Assembly (NCBI GenBank): GCA_020852865.1
Contig: JADYZZ010000004.1
Coordinates: 1 to 62,981 of the forward strand
Length of the DNA stretch: 62,981 nt
Direction: 5' to 3'
Source of the DNA: Rubrivivax sp.
GTDB taxonomy: Bacteria; Pseudomonadota; Gammaproteobacteria; Burkholderiales; Burkholderiaceae_C
Part shown: in pieces, positions 36,865 through 45,637 of the stretch
How the letters are laid out: each line of letters starts with the position of its first letter
Numbering within the stretch: the first letter of the stretch is position 1
Notes under the pieces: generated by a model
Database searches by the model: none
What the model was told of the DNA's origin: nothing
What the model saw: only the letters and a program-made list of their open reading frames with translations
Made by a program: the position numbers and the translations under genes

Positions 36865-38384
36865 CAGAAGCGCTCCAGCTTCGGGAAGGCGAGCAGGCCG
36901 CGGCGCACCAGCATCTTGCCGCCCTCGATGCAGCGCTGCGGCGTCGGGATCACCTTGCCCGGGTTGAGCAGGCCCTTGGCGTCGAAGGCGCGCTTGAGCG
37001 CCTCCATCTGGGCGCGTTCCTCGGCACTGAACTGCACGCACATCGACCCGAGCTTCTCGACGCCCACGCCGTGCTCGCCGGTGATCGTGCCGCCGAGTGC
37101 GACGCTGGTCTCGAGGATGTCGGCGCCGAAGCGCTCGGCGCGCTCGAGCTGCCCGGGGTCGTTGGCGTCGAACAGGATCAGCGGGTGCAGGTTGCCGTCG
37201 CCGGCATGGAAGACGTTGCAGCAGCGCAGGCCGTACTTCGTCTCCATGGCCGCGATCGCTTCGAGGATGTCGCCCAGGCACCGGCGCGGAATGGTCGAGT
37301 CCATGCACATGTAATCGGGGCTGATGCGGCCCGAGGCCGGAAAGGCGTTCTTGCGCCCGCTCCAGAACTTCAGCCGCTGCGCCTCGTCGGCGCTCAGCTC
37401 CATGCGCGTGGCGCCGTGCGCCGCCAGCACCGCCCGCACGCGCTCGATCTCCTCGGCCACCTCCTCGGGCGTGCCGTCGCTCTCGCACAGCAAGATCGCG
37501 GCGGCATCGAGGTCGTAGCCGGCATGGACGAAGGCCTCGACCGCGGCGGTCATCGGCTTGTCCATCATCTCGAGCCCCGCCGGGATGATGCCGGCGGCAA
37601 TGACGGCGGCCACCGCGTCGCCGGCGCGGCGCACGTCGTCGAAGCTGGCGACGATGCAGCGCGCCAGCGTCGGCCTGGGCGTGAGCTTGACAGTGACTTC
37701 GGTGACGACGGCCAGCATGCCCTCGCTGCCCACCACCAGCGGCAGCAGGTCCAGGCCGGGGGTGTCGGGCGCGGCCGAGCCGAACTCGAGCGGCTCGCCC
37801 GCGGCATCGAACCCGCGCACGCGCAGCACGTTGTGCAGCGTCAGACCGTACTTCAGGCAGTGCACGCCGCCGGAGTTCTCGGCCACGTTGCCGCCGATGG
37901 TGCAGGCGATCTGGCTGCTCGGGTCGGGCGCGTAGTACAGGCCGTGCGGCGCCGCGGCCTCGCTGACGGCGAGGTTGCGCACGCCGCATTGCACGGTGGC
38001 GGTGCGCGCGAGGCGGTCGATCATCACGATCTTGTCGAACCGGGCCAGCGAGAGCGTCACGCCCAGCGCGTGCGGCAGCGCGCCGCCCGACAGCCCGGTG
38101 CCGGCGCCGCGTGCCACCACCGGCACGTCCATGGCATGGCAGCAGCGCAGCACCGCCGCGACCTGCTGCTCGGTCTCAGGCAGGGCCACGGCGAGCGGGC
38201 GCTGGCGGTAGGCCGTGAGGCCGTCGCACTCGTAAGGCGTGGTGTCCTCGGTCTGCCAGAGCAGCGCGTGCGGCGGCAGCAACTCGGCCAGTGCCGCGAC
38301 GACGCGGCTTTGCAGCTCGGCGCGCGCCGCGCTGCCGCAAGCGGCGGGCGCACGCGCGGAGTCGGGGGGCAAGGCGGCGGTCAC
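36864..38384 (-). CDS. glcD: Glycolate oxidase subunit GlcD
   Basis: This 506-residue catalytic FAD subunit begins at GTG 38384. It shows VVARGAGTGLSGGALP (FAD diphosphate region), CTIGGNVAENSGGVHCLKYG, EGMLAVVTEVTVKL and a C-terminal FAD-linked oxidase cap with FHAGDGNLHPLIL and TGEHGVGVEKL. It oxidises glycolate (or D-lactate) to the keto acid. It is the first gene of glcD-glcE-methyltransferase-glcF. Confidence 0.96.
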   Translation of the reverse strand: MTAALPPDSARAPAACGSAARAELQSRVVAALAELLPPHALLWQTEDTTPYECDGLTAYRQRPLAVALPETEQQVAAVLRCCHAMDVPVVARGAGTGLSGGALPHALGVTLSLARFDKIVMIDRLARTATVQCGVRNLAVSEAAAPHGLYYAPDPSSQIACTIGGNVAENSGGVHCLKYGLTLHNVLRVRGFDAAGEPLEFGSAAPDTPGLDLLPLVVGSEGMLAVVTEVTVKLTPRPTLARCIVASFDDVRRAGDAVAAVIAAGIIPAGLEMMDKPMTAAVEAFVHAGYDLDAAAILLCESDGTPEEVAEEIERVRAVLAAHGATRMELSADEAQRLKFWSGRKNAFPASGRISPDYMCMDSTIPRRCLGDILEAIAAMETKYGLRCCNVFHAGDGNLHPLILFDANDPGQLERAERFGADILETSVALGGTITGEHGVGVEKLGSMCVQFSAEERAQMEALKRAFDAKGLLNPGKVIPTPQRCIEGGKMLVRRGLLAFPKLERF

Positions 38385-38510
38385 GGCGTGGCGGCGGTGC
38401 AGCGACTCTACGCCACCGCGCGCGCGTTGCGCCGGCGGGCCGGGCAGCGCAGCGGCTTCAGCGGACCTGCGCGCGTCGCCGCGCCGCCGCCACGTGCTGC
38501 CGCGAATCGG

Positions 38511-38618
38511 CTCAGCCGCGTCGCCTGCGCGCCGCGGCCGATGCGACCCTCCTCGATGGTGTCGCCGCAGCCCAGACGCTGCTCAGCCGCGCCGCCTGCG
38601 CGCCGCGGCCGATGCGAC
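38511..38618. repeat. Duplicated 3' end of phaM
   Basis: A 37-bp block, beginning CTCAGCCGCG and ending GCCGATGCGAC, occurs at 38511-38547 and again at 38582-38618, differing at one base. The second copy is the last codons and stop of phaM; the first copy lies just downstream. This looks like a local duplication of the gene's end. Confidence 0.8.
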
Positions 38619-39242
38619 GCCGGCCACGGCGCCGGCGGTGGCCGCGGCCGCCTTCACCGGTGCGGCCGCGGCCTTGCCGAGCACCTGTCCGGCGCTGTCG
38701 ATCGATTGCCTGACGACGGCACCGGCGAGGTTGCGCGCCGCGTCGCCCGCGCTGTCGCGCATCGCCTTGGCGGCCAGCTCGGCGAACTGCTGCGTCAGCG
38801 CACCCCACCACTGCATCGGGTCGACGGCCGGCGGCGCGGCCGTCGCGGCGCCGGTGCGCGCGGACTTGCGCGCGCCGCTCCTGGCGCGCGCGGCCGGGGC
38901 CTGGTCCATCGGCTTGGCGGCAACGGCGGCGCCGGCTGCCGGCGTGGCGATCTTCAGTGCGTCGCGCAGGTCGGCCAGCGGCAGGTTCATCGTCTGCAGC
39001 GTCGAGAGCGTCATGCGCTGCACCTCGAGCGCCTGGATCGTGGTCGCCAACAGCTTGGCGTTCTGCTCGAGCCAGAACTGCACGGTGCGCAGCTCGTCGA
39101 TGCGCTTGTCGATCTCCTGCGGGTTGAGCGTCGGCGCGATCCATTGGCTCATGCCGGGCAGCTGGGCTCCCGCGCTCTTCATCAGACCCTGCAGGAAGTC
39201 GAAGCCTGGAACCATCTTCGCGAAATCGGTGGCGCTGGTCAT
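38583..39242 (-). CDS. phaM: PhaM family polyhydroxyalkanoate granule regulatory protein
   Basis: This 219-residue protein starts at ATG 39242 with GAGGAGA close upstream. The N-terminal half (FLQGLMKSAG, WIAPTLNPQEIDKRIDELRTVQFWLEQNAKLL) matches the PhaM family, which joins PHA synthase granules to DNA and activates PhaC. The C-terminal half is Ala/Lys/Arg-rich (GARKSARTG, AAARRRRG), a histone-like DNA-binding tail. It suggests this organism makes polyhydroxybutyrate. Confidence 0.85.
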   Translation of the reverse strand: MTSATDFAKMVPGFDFLQGLMKSAGAQLPGMSQWIAPTLNPQEIDKRIDELRTVQFWLEQNAKLLATTIQALEVQRMTLSTLQTMNLPLADLRDALKIATPAAGAAVAAKPMDQAPAARARSGARKSARTGAATAAPPAVDPMQWWGALTQQFAELAAKAMRDSAGDAARNLAGAVVRQSIDSAGQVLGKAAAAPVKAAAATAGAVAGVASAAARRRRG

Positions 39243-39294
39243 CTCGTCTCCTCGTCGATCGTCGCCGCGGCCGGCGCGTGGCATTGTGCGCCCG

Positions 39295-40494
39295 TCAGCG
39301 CGCGAACTCGACGCGCTCGACGCGAAAGCCGCGCGCGGCAAGCAGCGCGGGCAGCGCCTGGGTACCGGTCATGTGCAGCACGCCGACCGCGGCGAAGACG
39401 CGTCGGCCCTGGGCGTGCAGCGCCGCGATGCGTGCGGCGAGCTGCGGGTTGCGCGCGTCGTTGAGGCGGCGCAGGGCGGCGCGCTCGTCGTCGTTCGCGG
39501 CGCATTCGCACCATTCGGCGTAGCGCCCGAGCGTGGCGAGGTCGCCCCCTTGCCAGGCGGCGACGAGCCGCGCGAGCACGCGCCGGCTGCTCAGGTCCTC
39601 GAGCTGGGCGAGGTTCTGCTCGACCGTCGCGAGCACCTCGCGCGGGTCGTCGGGCACGAGCGCGGCCTTCTGCAGTTCGGCCGATTCGAGCGAGACGATG
39701 CGGCGGTGCGCCGCGTGCGCGCGTTCGGCCAGCAGCATCTCGGTCGAGAAGGCCGGGTCGAGCCCGAGCCAGCGCGCTTCGAGCATCGTGAGCGTGGTGG
39801 CCTGCAGCACCGGGTGCAGCGGCGCCAGCGCGGCCGCGGGCAGGCAGGCGCGCGCCATCGCCTGCGCGAGCCGCGCGCGCAGCGCGGCCGGCAGCGGCGG
39901 CCCTGGCGGATCGAGCAGCAGCGCGGCCATGATGGCGGGGTCGGTGGGATCGAGCTCGAGCGCGAGCAAGTCCGTGTCGCGCCAGGCCGCCGCCAGCCTG
40001 GGCCCGAGCGTGCGCCAGGCCGGCTTGCCGACGTGCAGGCTGCCGTAGACATAGGAATGGCGGCCGTCGCGCGTCAGGCGCCACAGGACGCCGCGGTCGC
40101 CGGGCGCGGAACCGTCGGCGCCGGGACCGATGGCGGGCGGGCAGACGATCGGCGCGTCGGCCGGTGCGACCGCTGGTGCGACGGCCGGTGCGACCGCTGG
40201 TGCGACCGCTGGTGCGACGGCTGGTGCGACGGCTGGTGCGACGGCTGGTGCGACGGCCGCGCTGGCGGAGGCCGGCGTCGCAGCGGCCGCCTCGAGCGGC
40301 GTCAGCGGCGCCGGAGCGGCGCCTTGCACCGCTGCCGCTGAGGCTGCTGCAGGCGCGGCGCTCGCCGCCGCGGGCGCTGCAGTGCTTGCTGACGCCGGGC
40401 GCGCCGCGAGCACCCATGCCGCGGCACAAGCGACGGCGCCGAGCAGCGCCAGCCAGGCCGCGCGGGCCGTTCGCGACGGCGTGGCGATGGGCAT
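39295..40494 (-). CDS. TraB/GumN family protein
   Basis: This 399-residue protein has an N-terminal membrane segment or leader (AAWLALLGAVACAAAW) and a TraB/GumN domain from about 140. Visible signatures are YGSLHVGKPAWRTLGP, ALELDPTDP and the later C-terminal FAAVGVLHMTG. Some relatives are metalloproteases (Tiki-like). Between leader and domain is an Ala-Pro-Ala-Val repeat encoded by eight 12-bp units. Confidence 0.85.
   Translation of the reverse strand: MPIATPSRTARAAWLALLGAVACAAAWVLAARPASASTAAPAAASAAPAAASAAAVQGAAPAPLTPLEAAAATPASASAAVAPAVAPAVAPAVAPAVAPAVAPAVAPAVAPADAPIVCPPAIGPGADGSAPGDRGVLWRLTRDGRHSYVYGSLHVGKPAWRTLGPRLAAAWRDTDLLALELDPTDPAIMAALLLDPPGPPLPAALRARLAQAMARACLPAAALAPLHPVLQATTLTMLEARWLGLDPAFSTEMLLAERAHAAHRRIVSLESAELQKAALVPDDPREVLATVEQNLAQLEDLSSRRVLARLVAAWQGGDLATLGRYAEWCECAANDDERAALRRLNDARNPQLAARIAALHAQGRRVFAAVGVLHMTGTQALPALLAARGFRVERVEFAR
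40163..40258. repeat. 12-bp tandem repeat in TraB/GumN gene
   Basis: Eight consecutive 12-bp units of the form GGTGCGACSGCY encode an APAV repeat between leader and domain. Unit count is a likely source of length variation between strains. Confidence 0.85.
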
Positions 40495-40520
40495 GGCTGC
40501 CGTTCGTTGCAGGCTCAGAC

Positions 40521-41510
40521 TCAGGCGCCGGCCGGTGCCGTCACCCGCTGGTCGATGGCGCCGAAGACGCTCGTGCCGTCGGCGCCGGGCATCTCGATGC
40601 GGACGCGGTCGCCCGGGCCCATGTACGGCGTCGCGGGCGCGCCGCGCTCGATGGTCTCGATCGCGCGCTGCTCGGCGATGCACGACCAGCCGCGCGCGCG
40701 GTCGCGGTTGCTTACGGTGCCGCCGCCGACGATGCTGCCGCTGCGCAGCTTGCGCGTGCGCGCCAGGTGCGCGATCAACTGGCCGAAGTGGAAGTGCATC
40801 TCCGCGCCGGCGTCGCAATGGCCGACGCGTACGCCGTTCAAGGTGCAGTCGAGCGCGAGATGCACGCGCCCGCCGCGCCAGGCCGCGCCCAGTTCGTCGG
40901 GCGTCGCGGCCACCGGCGCGAACGCCGTTGCGGGCTTGCTCTGCACGAAGCCGAATCCCTTGGCCAGCTCGGCCGGTACGAGCGCACGCAGCGTCCAGTC
41001 GTTGGCCAGCATCAGCAGCCGCACGCCTTCGAGCGCCGCCTCGGGCGTGGCGCCCATCGGCACGTCGCCGGTGACGACCGCGACCTCGGCTTCGAAGTCG
41101 ATGCCCCACTCGCGGTCGCTGCAGGGCAGGTCGTCGCAGGGGCCGAGGAAGTCGTCGCTGCCGCCCTGGTACATGAGCGGCTCATCGTGCAGGTCGGCCG
41201 GCGGTTCGGCGCCGCGTGCGCGGCGCACGAGCTCGACGTGGTTCAGGTAGGCCGAACCGTCGGCCCACTGGAAGGCGCGCGGCAGCGGTGCCATGCATTG
41301 GCGCGGGTCGAACGCGAAGGCGTGGCGCGCGCGGCCGGCGTTGAGTTCGGCGTACAGGTCCTCGAGCTGCGGGGCCAGAAAGTTCCAGTCGTCGAGCACG
41401 CGCTGCAGCGTGCCGGCGATGGCGCCGGCGTGGTGCGCCCGGCCGAGGTCGCGCGCGACGACGACGAGCTGGCCGTCGCGCGAGCCGTCCTTCAGGGAGG
41501 CGAGTTTCAT
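40521..41510 (-). CDS. Fumarylacetoacetate hydrolase family protein
   Basis: This 329-residue protein starts MKLASLKDG. FAH-domain features include DFEAEVAVVTGDVP (metal-binding acidic residues), LMLANDWTLR, KPATAFAPVA and GSIVGGGTVSNRDRARGWSCIAEQR. Members hydrolyse C-C bonds of fumarylacetoacetate or related diketo acids in aromatic breakdown. No other aromatic-catabolism gene lies beside it, so substrate is uncertain. Confidence 0.9.
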   Translation of the reverse strand: MKLASLKDGSRDGQLVVVARDLGRAHHAGAIAGTLQRVLDDWNFLAPQLEDLYAELNAGRARHAFAFDPRQCMAPLPRAFQWADGSAYLNHVELVRRARGAEPPADLHDEPLMYQGGSDDFLGPCDDLPCSDREWGIDFEAEVAVVTGDVPMGATPEAALEGVRLLMLANDWTLRALVPAELAKGFGFVQSKPATAFAPVAATPDELGAAWRGGRVHLALDCTLNGVRVGHCDAGAEMHFHFGQLIAHLARTRKLRSGSIVGGGTVSNRDRARGWSCIAEQRAIETIERGAPATPYMGPGDRVRIEMPGADGTSVFGAIDQRVTAPAGA

Positions 41511-41533
41511 CGGCGCATGGATCGGTTGGGCTC

Positions 41534-41571
41534 GTGAAGACATGAAACGGCGAAGCGACTCATGTCTTCAC
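41534..41571. repeat. Palindromic element, copy D
   Basis: A perfect 12-bp inverted repeat, GTGAAGACATGA at 41534-41545 and its reverse complement at 41560-41571, with a 14-nt loop. It sits between the divergent FAH-family and DUF3108 genes. The arm matches the left arm of copy B. Confidence 0.8.
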
Positions 41572-41598
41572 CGCCCCGTGCGATGGCACTATTGTCGG

Positions 41599-42645
41599 AT
41601 GAGTCCTGCCGCAGCCGCATGCGCAATAGGCACGCTGCAGACGCTGCCGTGGCGCCGGCGTGGGGCGCTCGCCCTGCTCGTGCTGGCTGTGGCGGCCTTG
41701 CACGCCTGGGCGCTGCTGGGCTGGCCGAACGGGCGCGTCGACGGTGCGGTGCGCGGCGGCGTGCGGGCACTGCAGGTGCGGCAGATCGCGCCGCAGCCCG
41801 CTGCGGGGGCGGTCGGGCTTGCCGCGGCGGGTGCGCCGGCGGCGCCGGGCGCGGCGCCGCCGGCCCGGCGTGCGCCGGCGCCGCCCGCATCGGCCGCTGC
41901 CGTCGTGCCTCCGGTCCCGGCGCCGCCCGCGCCGCCCCAGGAGCCGTCGGCCCTCGCGCCGCCGGCCGGCGGCGTGGCGCCGCCGCGCTACGCCACCGCG
42001 CTGCCGCCGGCGGCAGCGCTCGGCTACGAGCTGCGCCGCGGTGCCGGCGTGGGCGACGGCGAGCTCGAATGGCGGCTCGAAGGCGATCGCTACGAGCTCG
42101 CGCTGCGCGGCGGCCGCGGCAGCGCCGAAGCCCTGGGCTGGACCAGCCGCGGCCGCGTCGACGCCGACGGTGTGGCGCCCGAGCGCTTCGTCGTGCGGCG
42201 CCGCGGCCGCGACGCGCTGGCGGTGAACTTCGAGCGCGACGACGCGGGCGGCGGGCGCATCCGGTTCTCGGGCCCGACGCTGCAGCTGCCGCTGCTGCCC
42301 GGCGCGCAGGACCGCGTGAGCTGGATGCTGCAGCTGGCGGCCATCGTGCAGGCCGACCCGACGCTGGGCACCGAAGGCGCGCGCGTGTCGATGTGGGTGG
42401 TGGGGCCGCGCGGCGAGGCCGATGTCTGGACCTTCACGGTGCAAGGGCGCGGCGGGGTCGATCTGCCCGAACGTCGCGTCGAGGACGCGCTGCACTGGGT
42501 GCGCGAGCCCGAACGCCCCTACGACACGCGCGTGCAGGTCTGGCTCGACCCGTCGCGCCACTACCTCCCGGTGCGGCTGCTGCTGCAGGCGCCGCCGGGC
42601 CGCGAGAGCACCGAATTCCTGCTGCGCACGCTGCGGCTGGAGTAG
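41599..42645 (+). CDS. DUF3108 domain-containing protein
   Basis: This 348-residue protein has an N-terminal membrane segment (LALLVLAVAALHAWALL), a Pro/Ala-rich linker to about 130, and a C-terminal DUF3108 beta-rich domain with LGYELRRG, YELALRG and WVREPERPYDTRVQVWLDPSRHYLPVRL. The linker and domain are predicted to be periplasmic. The function is unknown. It runs co-directionally with the DUF3567 gene. Confidence 0.85.
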   Translation: MSPAAAACAIGTLQTLPWRRRGALALLVLAVAALHAWALLGWPNGRVDGAVRGGVRALQVRQIAPQPAAGAVGLAAAGAPAAPGAAPPARRAPAPPASAAAVVPPVPAPPAPPQEPSALAPPAGGVAPPRYATALPPAAALGYELRRGAGVGDGELEWRLEGDRYELALRGGRGSAEALGWTSRGRVDADGVAPERFVVRRRGRDALAVNFERDDAGGGRIRFSGPTLQLPLLPGAQDRVSWMLQLAAIVQADPTLGTEGARVSMWVVGPRGEADVWTFTVQGRGGVDLPERRVEDALHWVREPERPYDTRVQVWLDPSRHYLPVRLLLQAPPGRESTEFLLRTLRLE

Positions 42646-42791
42646 GCGCGGGCCGGCCCGCCGCCGCCTGCGGGCCGCCGCGGGGTGGGATGTCCGCCGT
42701 CCGCACTCCGGGGCATGCGCGGGCGCCGCGGCCGCCCGGCTTGAAAGCCGGCACGCGGCACCCATGTGGGTGGCATCCGGAATCGACCGCC

Positions 42792-43073
42792 ATGCAACTG
42801 CTTTACAACTCGGACAGCTTTGCCGTCGTTCAGTTCGACCTGCCCGCGCCCGCAGGCAGCCGCGAGGATGCGGTGCGGCGCGGCGGCTACGAGATCGTCG
42901 ACAAGTTCGCGCGCAAGGAGATCTTCCTCGAGGGTCTGCTCGCCGACCGCTTTGCCGCCGGCGTGAAGGAGCTCGTCGCGGGCATGCCCAGCGAAGAGCC
43001 CAACGTCGAGGCGCTCGACGAGTTCATCGCGGGCTACACCGCGCTGGCGCAACAGCCGCTCGTCGCGCACTGA
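42792..43073 (+). CDS. DUF3567 family protein
   Basis: This 93-residue protein, MQLLYNSDSFAVVQFD onward with GGYEIVDKFARKEIFLEG, is a DUF3567 member. The family is small, of unknown function and, as I recall, characteristic of Burkholderiales, which supports the taxonomic call. It precedes the twin-AAA ATPase on the same strand. Confidence 0.88.
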   Translation: MQLLYNSDSFAVVQFDLPAPAGSREDAVRRGGYEIVDKFARKEIFLEGLLADRFAAGVKELVAGMPSEEPNVEALDEFIAGYTALAQQPLVAH

Positions 43074-43174
43074 AGCGGCCCGTCGTCCGCGGGGCCTCTT
43101 GTGTCCCGCGCGCGGCTGCGACAAGATGGCTGCACGCTCCGTCGCGCGCGCCTGGCGCGCGCCGGGCGGCGCCG

Positions 43175-45523
43175 ATGCCCCGAATCCCGCACGCCGACGC
43201 ACGCACGATCGCCAGCCCCGGCCTCACCGAGGCGCCGGTGCTGGATCTGCTGTGCTCGCACTTCGTCCTCACGCTCACGCTCGGCCAGGCGGCGCGCTTC
43301 AACCTGCGGCGCGACTGGAACAGCCTGCTGGCGATCGTCGGCCGCCATCTGGTCTGGCCGGCGCCGGTGCTCGCACGCCTGCGCGGTTACCTCGCGCAGC
43401 GCTGCAAGGGCAATCCGAACTGGCGCGGCCATGAGGCGCTGGCCGACGCCGCCTTCGTCGCGCGGCACGGCCCCTGGCGCGGCCCGTACGAGGAGGGCAC
43501 GCTGTTCTTCTACCTCGACGAATACGTCAAGGACGCGCCCAAGGATCTGCTGGCGGTGCTCGACGCGAGCTGCGGCTGGCTGGCGCGGCGCCTGAAGACG
43601 CAGTCGACGCTGGTGCAGAAGAACATCGACGCGCTGGGCGGGCTGCTGCAGCTCAACCCGGCCGAGCGTGCATTGCTGCTGTACGGCACGCTGGCGCGCT
43701 GGCAGCGCGAGTTGCGCGGCGTGCTCGTCGAGTTCAAGGTCGGCAACGCGCACGAGGCCTACGCCGCCCTGGCCGCGGTGGCCGGCGTCGAGGCGAGCGA
43801 AGTGGCCGACGCGCTGCGCGCCGGCTCGCGCCTCGAGCGCATCGGCATGGTCGAGAACCTGATCGGCGAGCACAACATCACCGATCTGGCCGACCTGATG
43901 AAGGTGAGCGAGCAGCTGCCGCCGGTGCTCATGCGCGAGTACCGCGCGCCCGGCGAACTGATGGCGGTGTTCACGCGGCCGGCCGCGCCGAGCGAGCTGG
44001 CACCGGCCGACTTCGGCTTCGTGGCCGACGACGCCGCGGTGCTGACGGCGCTGCTCGCGAACGCCGCCGCGTGCAAGGCCGGCGGCGTGAACGTGCTGCT
44101 GTACGGCCCTCCGGGCACCGGCAAGACCGAGCTGGCCAAGGTCTGCGCCGCCGCCGCCGGGCTGGCGCTGTACGAGGTGGAGTACGCCGACCGCGACGGC
44201 AACAGCCTGTCCGGGCGCGACCGCTACCGCAGCCTGCAGATCAGCCAGGCCTTCCTCAAGGGCAGCGACAAGGTCGCGCTGCTGTTCGACGAGGTCGAGG
44301 ACGTGTTCCCGCCGATCTCGAACGAGGCCGCGCAGCTCATCGCGCGCCTGGACAGCTCCGACGCGCCCGCTTCGGGCAGCGTGAGCGGCAAGGCCTGGGT
44401 CAACCAGATCCTCGAGACCAACCCGGTGCCGGTGATCTGGATCACCAACCGCATCGAGCAGATCGACCCGGCCTTCCGGCGCCGCTTCCAGTACCACCTG
44501 CTGCTCGGCAGCCCGCCGCCGGGGGCGCGCGCCGCGCTGGTGCGGCGCGCACTTGCCGGCGCCGCGGTCGGCGCACCGTTCGCCGCGCGCCTGGCCGAGC
44601 GGCGCGGCCTGACGCCGGCGCAGATCCGTACCGCGGTGCGCTTCGCGCAGCTGGCGCACCCGGCGGCGCGCGGCGACGAGCACGCGCCGCACGCCGCCGA
44701 GGCGACCGAGGCCGCGCTGGAAGCGCTGATCCAGCGCCAGCTCGCCAATGCCGACAAGGCGCTGGGCGGCGCCGCGCGCGAGCGCGGCGCACGGACGGTG
44801 GTCACGCGCTACGAGCTCGGGCTGCTCAACGTCGAATGCCGCTTCGAGGTGCCGCGCATCGTCGAGGCGCTGGCGCGGCGCGGCCACGGCACGCTGTGCT
44901 TCCACGGCGCGCCGGGCACCGGCAAGACGGCGCTGGCCGAGCACATCGCGGCGAGCCTCGAGCGGCCGCTGATGGTGCGCCAGGCGAGCGACATCGCGAG
45001 CAAGTACGTCGGCGAGACCGAACAGAACATGGCGCGCATGTTCGACGAGGCCGGCGCCGAGGGTGCGGTGCTGCTGCTCGACGAGGCCGACAGCTTCCTG
45101 CGCAGCCGCCGCCTGGCCGAGCGCCGCTACGAGGTGAGCGAGGTCAACGAGATGCTGCAGGGCATGGAGCGTTTCGCCGGCATCTTCGTCTGCACGACCA
45201 ACCTGTTCGACGATCTGGACGAGGCGGCGCTGCGCCGCTTCACCTTCAAGATCCGCTTCCTCGCGCTGCGTCCCGAGCAGCGCGAACGCATGTTCGTGGC
45301 CGAGGCGCTGGGCGGCGACGCGGCGCGGCTCGGCGCCGAGCAGCGTGCGCGGCTGGCTGCGCTCGACGCGCTCGTGCCGGGCGACTTCGCCGCCGTGCGC
45401 CGGCAGATCGAGATCCTGGGCGCGGCCTTCGAGCCCGACGAGTTCCTGAGCCAGCTCGAGGGCGAGCACCGCGTCAAACCCGAGGTGCGGCAACGCCGTG
45501 CCATGGGCTTCCTCGCTTCCTGA
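43175..45523 (+). CDS. Tandem AAA+ ATPase
   Basis: This 782-residue protein has two AAA modules. The first has Walker A GPPGTGKT at 311-318 (Lys317) and Walker B VALLFDEVED; the second has Walker A GAPGTGKT at 578-585 (Lys584), Walker B VLLLDEADSF and arginine-finger-like EAALRRFTFKIRF. The N-terminal 290 residues are a helical region without a recognised domain. The layout is similar to bacterial CDC48-like ATPases, but no zinc protease motif is present, so it would act as an unfoldase or remodeller without its own protease. Client unknown. Confidence 0.85.
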   Translation: MPRIPHADARTIASPGLTEAPVLDLLCSHFVLTLTLGQAARFNLRRDWNSLLAIVGRHLVWPAPVLARLRGYLAQRCKGNPNWRGHEALADAAFVARHGPWRGPYEEGTLFFYLDEYVKDAPKDLLAVLDASCGWLARRLKTQSTLVQKNIDALGGLLQLNPAERALLLYGTLARWQRELRGVLVEFKVGNAHEAYAALAAVAGVEASEVADALRAGSRLERIGMVENLIGEHNITDLADLMKVSEQLPPVLMREYRAPGELMAVFTRPAAPSELAPADFGFVADDAAVLTALLANAAACKAGGVNVLLYGPPGTGKTELAKVCAAAAGLALYEVEYADRDGNSLSGRDRYRSLQISQAFLKGSDKVALLFDEVEDVFPPISNEAAQLIARLDSSDAPASGSVSGKAWVNQILETNPVPVIWITNRIEQIDPAFRRRFQYHLLLGSPPPGARAALVRRALAGAAVGAPFAARLAERRGLTPAQIRTAVRFAQLAHPAARGDEHAPHAAEATEAALEALIQRQLANADKALGGAARERGARTVVTRYELGLLNVECRFEVPRIVEALARRGHGTLCFHGAPGTGKTALAEHIAASLERPLMVRQASDIASKYVGETEQNMARMFDEAGAEGAVLLLDEADSFLRSRRLAERRYEVSEVNEMLQGMERFAGIFVCTTNLFDDLDEAALRRFTFKIRFLALRPEQRERMFVAEALGGDAARLGAEQRARLAALDALVPGDFAAVRRQIEILGAAFEPDEFLSQLEGEHRVKPEVRQRRAMGFLAS

Positions 45524-45560
45524 GCGGGGTGCGCCGCGCGGACGCCGACGCGCCGGTGAT

Positions 45561-45608
45561 GGTGCCGGCGCTGGTGCCGGCGCTGGTGCCGGCGCGGGTG
45601 TCGGCGCT
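45561..45608. repeat. 12-bp tandem repeat between AAA and metH genes
   Basis: Four units of GGTGCCGGCGCT (two exact, two with one change) lie after the AAA stop and about 30 bp before the metH start. It does not encode a recognised protein. Confidence 0.75.
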
Positions 45609-45637
45609 GGCGGGCCGCGTTTCCTAGAATCGCACCA

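Noticed and set aside
40163..40258. CRISPR-like array
   Set aside because: The units are adjacent 12-mers inside a coding sequence with no spacers; it is a coding tandem repeat.
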